From Eggerthellaceae bacterium (GTDB lineage: Bacteria; Actinomycetota; Coriobacteriia; Coriobacteriales; Eggerthellaceae): 9,538 bases of DNA. The DNA is taken from the NCBI GenBank assembly GCA_003452695.1, contig DMNP01000024.1:1-9538 (forward strand), read 5' to 3'. This document shows, one piece after another, positions 5,195-9,538 of the stretch (positions are counted from its first letter, which is position 1; the number at the start of each line of letters is the position of its first letter). The notes beneath the pieces were generated by a model. It searched no databases. It had not been told where the DNA came from and saw only the letters and a list, made by a program, of their open reading frames with translations. The position numbers and the translations under genes are program-made.

Positions 5195-5890
5195 GTGTTC
5201 ACGCGAGAAAACATACGCGCGGCCTTCGGGGCCGCGGTGCCCATCATGCTCGGCTATGTGGCCATCGGGCTGCCCTGTGGCATACTTTCGGCGTCCATAG
5301 GGCTGAACGCGCTGCAGGTCTTCATGATGTGCGTGCTGTTCTACTCGGGTGCCGGGCAGTTCATGATTCCCAACATGTGGCTGGCCGCATCGCCCCTTGC
5401 CTCGATCATCGCCAGCGTGTCGTTCGTCAACACGCGCCAGATGCTGTATTCGGCCGCGTTCGCGCCCTGGTGCGAGAAGGCGGGCAAGCGGCTGTCGTTC
5501 CTGTTCGCGGCAACGGTCACCGACGAGAGCTTCGGCGTGAACATGCGTCAGTTCGAAAGCGGCGGGTGGAGCGTGGCGCGCGCGACGCTCGTGAACCTGT
5601 TCTCGCAGTCGTCCTGGACGGCATCGTGCGTGGTGGGCGTCGTCATCGGAAACGCGCTGGCCGATTTCATTCCGCTTGCCATCGCGGCTTTCGCCATGAC
5701 CTCCATCTTCATCTGCCTGCTGGTAACGCAGAAGGTTACCGCTGCCAACGTGGTGGCGGCGGTGTGCGCCATGGCGGGCGTGGTGGCCTGCAAGGCGCTC
5801 GGGCTTTCCGGCCCCGCCATCTTCATCGGGGCGATCGTGGGCGTGGCCTGCGCGTTCGCGTTCGCGCGCATTCGCGAGAAGGTGCGTTAG
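5195..5890 (+). CDS. azlC: AzlC family branched-chain amino acid exporter, large subunit
   Basis: This 231-residue membrane protein forms, with AzlD, a two-component exporter of branched-chain amino acids and analogues such as azaleucine. Hydrophobic segments lie near residues 10-33, 39-61, 64-90, 130-153, 156-178, 184-202 and 204-225. AzlC hallmarks are IGLPCGILSASIGLNALQVF (24-43), FYSGAGQF (49-56), the SVSFVNTRQMLYSAA stretch and the conserved TDESFGVN after the third segment. The GTG start is chosen because TATAAT ends eight bases before it and the protein begins at the usual AzlC position; there is no SD. azlD begins one base after its stop. A terminator-like hairpin upstream separates it from mtnA, so azlCD is probably its own operon. 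Substrate within this transporter family cannot be fixed from sequence. Confidence 0.92.
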   Translation: MFTRENIRAAFGAAVPIMLGYVAIGLPCGILSASIGLNALQVFMMCVLFYSGAGQFMIPNMWLAASPLASIIASVSFVNTRQMLYSAAFAPWCEKAGKRLSFLFAATVTDESFGVNMRQFESGGWSVARATLVNLFSQSSWTASCVVGVVIGNALADFIPLAIAAFAMTSIFICLLVTQKVTAANVVAAVCAMAGVVACKALGLSGPAIFIGAIVGVACAFAFARIREKVR

Positions 5891-5891
5891 C

Positions 5892-6224
5892 GTGGAACCG
5901 ATAAGCTGGGGGCAATTCTGGATAGTGTTCGGCGTCTGCGCGGCGACCATGCTGGCGTGCCGCGTGCTGCCCCTGTTCGTCCTGAAGGGACGGTCCCTGC
6001 CGCCCCGCGTGGAAGAGGCGCTCGGCTACATTCCCTCGGCGGCCTTTGCGGCGCTCGTGGCCAACGACCTGCTTACGCCCGGAATGTTCGATGCGGGGCT
6101 TTGGCCCGCGGCGGCGCCGCTCGTGGCAGCGCTCGTGGTGGTCGTCGTGGCCCGCCTTACCAAATCGCTGCTCTGGTGCGCCCTCGCCGGCGTTGCCGCC
6201 TATGCGCTGCTCATGCTCGTCTAG
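5892..6224 (+). CDS. azlD: AzlD family branched-chain amino acid exporter, small subunit
   Basis: A 110-residue, very hydrophobic protein with three or four membrane segments (near residues 8-28, 48-66, 70-90 and 92-110). It matches AzlD in size, in the early W-x-x-F start region, in the LPLFVLKGRSLPPRVEEALG stretch that follows the first helix (residues 26-45, the AzlD signature) and in IPSAAFAALV. AzlD is required with AzlC for export. GTG at 5892 lies one base after the azlC stop, with GAGAAGG inside the end of azlC serving as SD, so translation is probably coupled. No convincing terminator follows: only a 5-bp hairpin CACCG/CGGTG at 6261-6275 without a U tract. Confidence 0.9.
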   Translation: MEPISWGQFWIVFGVCAATMLACRVLPLFVLKGRSLPPRVEEALGYIPSAAFAALVANDLLTPGMFDAGLWPAAAPLVAALVVVVVARLTKSLLWCALAGVAAYALLMLV

Positions 6225-6354
6225 CGATGGGTAAATGCTTCTGGGTCGGAATGATTTGCTCACCGCTTCTCGGTGCCGGCCAAACGCAAGATGTAGCGTG
6301 TGCGAAACCGGATGTGGCATAGTTTTGATGATTTCGCCAAGGCCGAAAGGGTTC

Positions 6355-6383
6355 TTGCGCTGCTCGAAGGGTGGCGATATACT
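6355..6383 (+). promoter_or_regulatory. rplS promoter
   Basis: TTGCGC (6355-6360), 17 bp and TATACT (6378-6383) make a plausible housekeeping promoter, with transcription starting near 6390 and a ~60-nt leader. The leader contains a short CCC-TTCG-GGG stem-loop (6410-6419) with a stable UUCG loop before the SD. No known r-protein leader structure is recognised. Confidence 0.55.
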
Positions 6384-6449
6384 AGCTAATCGCGTCTAGA
6401 GACAGGATTCCCTTCGGGGTTGGGCACGACTATACAAGAAGGAACGAAG

Positions 6450-6797
6450 ATGGACATCATTCGCGCAATTGAAGAACAGCAGAAGAAGCAGGACATTCCC
6501 GAATTCAACGTCGGCGACAACGTTAAGGTGCACTATCGTATTACGGAGGGTAACCGCGAGCGCATCCAGGTGTTCCAGGGCGATGTCATTCGTCGTCATG
6601 GGCACACGAGCCGCGAGACGTTCACGGTGCGCAAGATCAGCTTCTCGGTAGGCGTGGAGCGCACCTTCCCGGTGCATTCGCCCAAGATCGACAAGATCGA
6701 GGTCGTCCGTCGCGGCGACGTGCGTCGCGCGAAACTGTACTACCTGCGCGACAAGGTGGGCAAGGCTGCCAAGATCAAGGAGAAGGCGTTCCGCTAA
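6450..6797 (+). CDS. rplS: 50S ribosomal protein L19
   Basis: The 115-residue product is ribosomal protein L19, which sits at the 30S-50S interface. Characteristic stretches are [20 protein letters not shown] (18-37), [15 protein letters not shown] (38-52), [20 protein letters not shown] (57-76), [20 protein letters not shown] (77-96) and LYYLRD (97-102), all close to the bacterial consensus, and the length is normal. The ATG at 6450 has AAGGAA at good spacing; an upstream in-frame TTG at 6420 has no comparable support. It has its own promoter and is followed 20 bp later by a strong terminator, so it is largely a monocistronic unit despite the genes just downstream. Confidence 0.98.
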   Translation: MDIIRAIEEQQKKQDIPEFNVGDNVKVHYRITEGNRERIQVFQGDVIRRHGHTSRETFTVRKISFSVGVERTFPVHSPKIDKIEVVRRGDVRRAKLYYLRDKVGKAAKIKEKAFR

Positions 6798-6817
6798 GAA
6801 CGGCCTCGGATTCTTCG

Positions 6818-6845
6818 AAGACCCGCGTCATGCGGGTCTTTTTTT
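6818..6845 (+). terminator. intrinsic terminator of rplS
   Basis: AAGACCCGC (6818-6826) and GCGGGTCTT (6832-6840) form a perfect 9-bp stem with a GTCAT loop, followed by five more Ts (7 in a row from 6839). It is the clearest factor-independent terminator in the window, ending 21 bp before the rnhB start. Confidence 0.93.
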
Positions 6846-6866
6846 CGGACGAACGGCGGTGGCACC

Positions 6867-7661
6867 ATGGGCATGACGGTGGAGGATATCCGCGAGCTTC
6901 TGCGCGCGGCAGACGAAAGCGAATTCCATGCGCTGGAACGCTCGCTTGCGGCGGACGAGCGCAAGGGGGTTCGCGCTGCGCTGGAAGTGGCGCGCAAGCG
7001 CATCCAGGCCGAACGGGCCGAAGCCACGCGCCTGAACGGGTTGTATGCATACGAGCGATCGCTCGTTGCCGAAGGATTGGCGGGACCCATCGTCGGATTG
7101 GACGAAGTGGGGCGGGGGCCTGTCGCCGGGCCGCTGGCCGTCGGCGCGGTCGTGTTCGAAAACGGTGCAGAGCCCCTCGCGGGCCTGAACGACTCGAAGC
7201 AGATAGCCGCCGAACGGCGGGCGGCGATTGCCGAAGAGGTGAAGCGGACGGCCCGGGCCTGGGCCGTTTGCTACGTCCAGCCCGAAGAAATCGACAGGGA
7301 CGGCATGGCTCGCTCGTTGCGCCGTGCGTTCGATCAGGCGCTTCGGCAGGTTCTCGACGAGATCGGCGAGCAGCCGGCGCTCGTGTTGGTCGACGGGAAC
7401 CCGTTGCACATCCACGAGCGCGAAGTGAACGTCGTGAAGGGCGACGCGCGCTGCGCCTCCATTGCGGCCGCATCGGTCATAGCCAAAGTGGACCGCGATG
7501 CGATGATGGTGGAATTGGCGGCACGTTATCCACAGTACGGGTTCGATGCCAACAAGGGCTATGCATCCGCCGAACATGTCGACGCCATTCGATCCCATGG
7601 CCTGTGCCCTGCGCACCGGGCCAGCTTCTGCAAGTCGTTCCTGCAGGAAACGCTGTTCTGA
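6867..7661 (+). CDS. rnhB: ribonuclease HII
   Basis: RNase HII cleaves RNA in RNA-DNA hybrids and removes single ribonucleotides misincorporated into DNA. The 264-residue protein has an ~72-residue N-terminal helical extension, as in Bacillus-type RnhB, then the catalytic core: GLDEVGRGPVAGP (77-89) with D79 and E80, LNDSK (107-111), VDGN (175-178) with D176, VKGDA (190-194) with D193, SIAAASVIAKVDRD (198-211) and YGFDANKGYAS (224-234). The DEDD tetrad is complete. ATG 6867 or ATG 6873 could be the start; both have only a weak GGCGGTGG upstream. The gene begins just after the rplS terminator, leaving almost no room for its own promoter, so expression probably relies on read-through or a promoter inside rplS. 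A GC hairpin (7663-7677) follows the stop, without a U tract. Confidence 0.97.
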   Translation: MGMTVEDIRELLRAADESEFHALERSLAADERKGVRAALEVARKRIQAERAEATRLNGLYAYERSLVAEGLAGPIVGLDEVGRGPVAGPLAVGAVVFENGAEPLAGLNDSKQIAAERRAAIAEEVKRTARAWAVCYVQPEEIDRDGMARSLRRAFDQALRQVLDEIGEQPALVLVDGNPLHIHEREVNVVKGDARCASIAAASVIAKVDRDAMMVELAARYPQYGFDANKGYASAEHVDAIRSHGLCPAHRASFCKSFLQETLF

Positions 7662-7868
7662 AGCGCCGCGTCGGCGCGGGTTCCCAACGCGAAGACAATC
7701 CCGGTACTATTTGATGGAACTGTGCGGCTCTGCGCCGGTTCCTTGTTGAAACCACGGGCATGCGCGCGCCGTATGGCGTCATGAAATTCTGCCTTCGCGT
7801 GGATCTGCAACGACCTGCGCGGAAAGATTCGGTCTCTATCATCTGCACCAGGTTGAAAGGAGATCGAA

Positions 7869-8525
7869 ATGGAGCGAAAAGAAATCTGGGTCGAAGGATC
7901 GTTTGCCGGGGAATTCCAGGTGGAACAGCGAAGCAAGGCGTCTGGCGGCGAATCCGAAGCAGTGCCCGATGGGGAAGGACGGTTCGCACGCGACTGCCAT
8001 GACTACGGCGACTACGACGATTGCCAAGACTACGACGACTGCGACGACTGGGATGACGGCGACGACTGGGACGACTATGCTGACGACGACCACGACGACG
8101 GGTTCTACAAGGACGCGAAATCCCCCCGCAACGCGAAGGGCGAGTCGCACAGGCGGTCGGGTAGCAACAAGGAACTGGGCAGGCGCGGGGAACGCGCGGC
8201 TGCAGAGTATTTCGGCCGCATCGGCTATGAAGTGCTCGAGACCAACTACACATGCCCCTTCGGCGAGGCCGACATCGTGGCGCGCGATGGCCGCACCCTC
8301 GTGTTCGTGGAGGTGAAGACGCGCTCTGGCGTGGCGAAGGGCTTCCCGTCCGAAGCGGTGGACGCCCGCAAGCGCGCACGCTACGAGAAGATTGCCGGAT
8401 GGTACCTGGGCGACTACGAGGAAGTGAACATCCCGGTGCGCTTCGATGTGGTGGCGCTGATGGTGGTCGCGCCGGACCGGGCGTTCCTGCGCCATTACAA
8501 GAACGCGTTCGCGGCGGGATTCTAG
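7869..8525 (+). CDS. yraN: YraN/UPF0102 nuclease-like protein with Asp-rich N-terminal extension
   Basis: Residues ~99-218 are a standard UPF0102 (YraN) domain of the restriction-endonuclease-like fold: KELGRRGERAAAEYF (101-115), NYTCPFGEADIVARDG (126-141) and LVFVEVKTR (144-152), giving a PD-(D/E)xK-type site with E113, D135, E148 and K150. The family is often found beside comM and dprA and is poorly understood; a role in DNA processing is inferred. Most family members are about 120 residues; this one is 218. The extra ~98 residues include a tract at 42-78 with 21 Asp, 4 Tyr, 3 Cys, 2 Trp and 2 His in 37 positions. The start at 7869 is firm: a strong AAAGGAG six bases upstream and no good start nearer the domain. 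comM follows after 3 bp, so the two are probably coupled. Confidence 0.9.
   Translation: MERKEIWVEGSFAGEFQVEQRSKASGGESEAVPDGEGRFARDCHDYGDYDDCQDYDDCDDWDDGDDWDDYADDDHDDGFYKDAKSPRNAKGESHRRSGSNKELGRRGERAAAEYFGRIGYEVLETNYTCPFGEADIVARDGRTLVFVEVKTRSGVAKGFPSEAVDARKRARYEKIAGWYLGDYEEVNIPVRFDVVALMVVAPDRAFLRHYKNAFAAGF
7992..8102 (+). repeat. low-complexity GAC-rich tract coding an Asp/Tyr/Cys/Trp segment
   Basis: This stretch is built on degenerate GAC/GAT/TAC/TGG/TGC triplets coding DY, DD, DC and DW units within the yraN gene. It is a triplet-based compositional repeat without exact unit length and could be prone to slippage; changes in multiples of three would keep the frame. The encoded segment is strongly acidic with potential metal ligands. 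Confidence 0.8.
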
Positions 8526-8528
8526 CCC

Positions 8529-9538
8529 ATGTACGGCAGGTGCACGGTGCGCAGCGCGGTGCTGCGCGGTGTCGAGGCCATACCGGTGGACGTCGAAGTG
8601 GCCGTTACCAACGGCATGGTCGCGTTCAACGTGGTCGGCATGGTCGATGCGGCAGTGCAGGAGGCGCGCGAACGCGTGCGGGCGGCGCTGAAGGTTGCGG
8701 GTTTCTCGATGCCCGACAGCCGGGTGCTCGTGAACTTGGCGCCCAGCTCGCTGCGCAAGACGGGGTCGGGCTTCGATTTGCCGATAGCGGTGGGGCTGTT
8801 GGTCGCAACCGCACAGGTCGATCCCGAAATCGCGCGGGATGCGCTGTTCGTGGGCGAGCTTTCGCTCGATGGGGGAGTGCGCAGCGTGTCGGGGCTGCTG
8901 GCCTATGCGCTCTGCGCGCGCGACCTCGGGCTCGCCCTGGTCTGCACCGACGAGCCCGATGGGCTCGTGCCGGTCGAGGACCTGCGCATGCGCGGCCTTG
9001 CCAGCATCGCAAGCCTGCGGGAGCCGGAGTTTCGCTCCGTGCGCCTGCATGCGCCGATGGATGATGCCGTGCGCGCAGATTTCTCTGAGGTTTCGGGCAA
9101 CGACGTGGCCAAACGGGCCCTGCAGATAGCCGCTGCGGGAAGCCATGGGCTGCTGATGATGGGCCCGCCAGGGTCGGGCAAGACCATGTTGGCATCGCGT
9201 GTGCCCTCCATCTTGCCGCCGCTTTCGGCCGACGAAATGCTCGAGGCTGCGCTCATCCATTCGGTTGCGGGCGAATCGATTGCATCTATCCTGGCAGGCG
9301 AACGACCGTTTCGGTCTCCCCATCATTCGGCAACCGCAGCCGGCCTGGTAGGCGGCGGCGCACCCGTGCGGCCCGGCGAGATATCGCTCGCGCATCTGGG
9401 CGTGTGCTTCTTCGACGAGCTTTCGGAATTCAAGCCATCGGTCCTGCAGCAAATTCGCCAGCCCCTCGAAGAAGGGCGGGTGCGCATTTCGCGGGCAGAC
9501 GGCACGGTGTGCTTCCCGTCGCGCTTCATGCTCGTCGC
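8529..9538 (+). CDS. comM: ComM/YifB family Mg-chelatase-like AAA+ ATPase (3' truncated by window)
   Basis: An open frame from ATG 8529 runs off the right edge (336 codons seen; the family is about 500). The N-terminal part has the Lon-protease-like fold of the family: [20 protein letters not shown] (28-47), [11 protein letters not shown] (49-59), [20 protein letters not shown] (67-86) and [11 protein letters not shown]. The AAA+ part has Walker [29 protein letters not shown] and Walker B CFFDEL followed by SEF. ComM is a hexameric helicase that promotes branch migration during natural transformation; it also occurs in species not known to be competent. It starts 3 bp after yraN with only a weak GGGA upstream, suggesting coupling. 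The missing part should contain the C-terminal chelatase-like domain, and dprA often follows. Confidence 0.95.
   Translation, partial: MYGRCTVRSAVLRGVEAIPVDVEVAVTNGMVAFNVVGMVDAAVQEARERVRAALKVAGFSMPDSRVLVNLAPSSLRKTGSGFDLPIAVGLLVATAQVDPEIARDALFVGELSLDGGVRSVSGLLAYALCARDLGLALVCTDEPDGLVPVEDLRMRGLASIASLREPEFRSVRLHAPMDDAVRADFSEVSGNDVAKRALQIAAAGSHGLLMMGPPGSGKTMLASRVPSILPPLSADEMLEAALIHSVAGESIASILAGERPFRSPHHSATAAGLVGGGAPVRPGEISLAHLGVCFFDELSEFKPSVLQQIRQPLEEGRVRISRADGTVCFPSRFMLV

Noticed and set aside
4018..5247. Long minus-strand ORF opposite mtnA
   Set aside because: Shadow of a clear mtnA; no recognisable domain or ribosome binding site.
5047..5904. 285-residue + strand ORF overlapping azlC in another frame
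   Set aside because: Arg/His-rich translation without hydrophobic segments; azlC in the other frame is unmistakable.
7662..7868. Promoter or small gene between rnhB and yraN
   Set aside because: A TACTAT (7704-7709), a TTGAAA (7746-7751) and a TATCAT near 7837 are present, but none pairs with a partner box at proper spacing; no convincing small ORF.
7992..8102. CRISPR-like or tandem DNA repeat array
   Set aside because: The repetition is a codon-level low-complexity tract in frame with yraN; there are no constant repeats with unique spacers.
7839..9452. 537-residue minus-strand ORF opposite yraN and comM
   Set aside because: Its length comes from high GC and the GAC-repeat tract read in reverse (poly-Val); the + strand has two recognised genes.

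Overview
The window is GC-rich, densely coded and reads mostly on the + strand. Several features point to a high-GC actinobacterium, most likely a gut or anaerobic member of the Coriobacteriia (Eggerthellaceae-like): the rplS-rnhB-yraN-comM order, GTG starts, a probable leaderless mRNA and many AAC/GAC/ATA codons. This assignment is an inference from gene order and style; no rRNA or marker search could be run.

Layout. (1) 2-160: the last ~52 codons of an unidentified gene, then a 227-bp spacer with an AT-rich palindrome over a plausible promoter. (2) 388-1527: a G3E/COG0523 (CobW/P47K-like) GTPase with unusual metal-binding and switch motifs. (3) 1528-1890: a 363-bp spacer that is far from featureless. 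It holds a minus-strand ORF for a ~42-residue single-helix peptide with a charged tail, a hairpin enclosing its ribosome binding site, two convergent extended -10 candidates, inverted repeats just inside them and a strong hairpin where the two transcripts would meet. The layout resembles a Fst/par-like type I toxin-antitoxin locus. (4) 1891-3942: one polypeptide joining an arsenite SAM-methyltransferase (ArsM) to the arsenosugar radical SAM enzyme ArsS, followed by mtnA (4006-5016). (5) 5077-5127: a terminator-like hairpin flanked exactly by 10-bp direct repeats. (6) 5195-6224: azlC-azlD, a branched-chain amino acid exporter pair, with azlC probably leaderless. (7) 6378-9538: the housekeeping run rplS (L19) - terminator - rnhB - yraN - comM (truncated by the window end). 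The YraN protein has a ~98-residue extension with a very Asp-rich Cys/His/Tyr/Trp tract.

How the genes may work together. ArsM would methylate As(III) to dimethylarsenite, and ArsS would attach the 5'-deoxyadenosyl group of SAM to give a deoxyadenosyl-dimethylarsine, the first arsenosugar precursor. Fusing the two would couple these steps. MtnA isomerises 5-substituted 5-deoxyribose-1-phosphates, so its position downstream suggests either salvage of SAM by-products (methylthioadenosine, 5'-deoxyadenosine) or action on an arsenic analogue; the second is speculative. The G3E GTPase upstream may serve metal or cofactor handling but is separated by the structured spacer. The rplS-to-comM block is ordinary core genome apart from the YraN extension.
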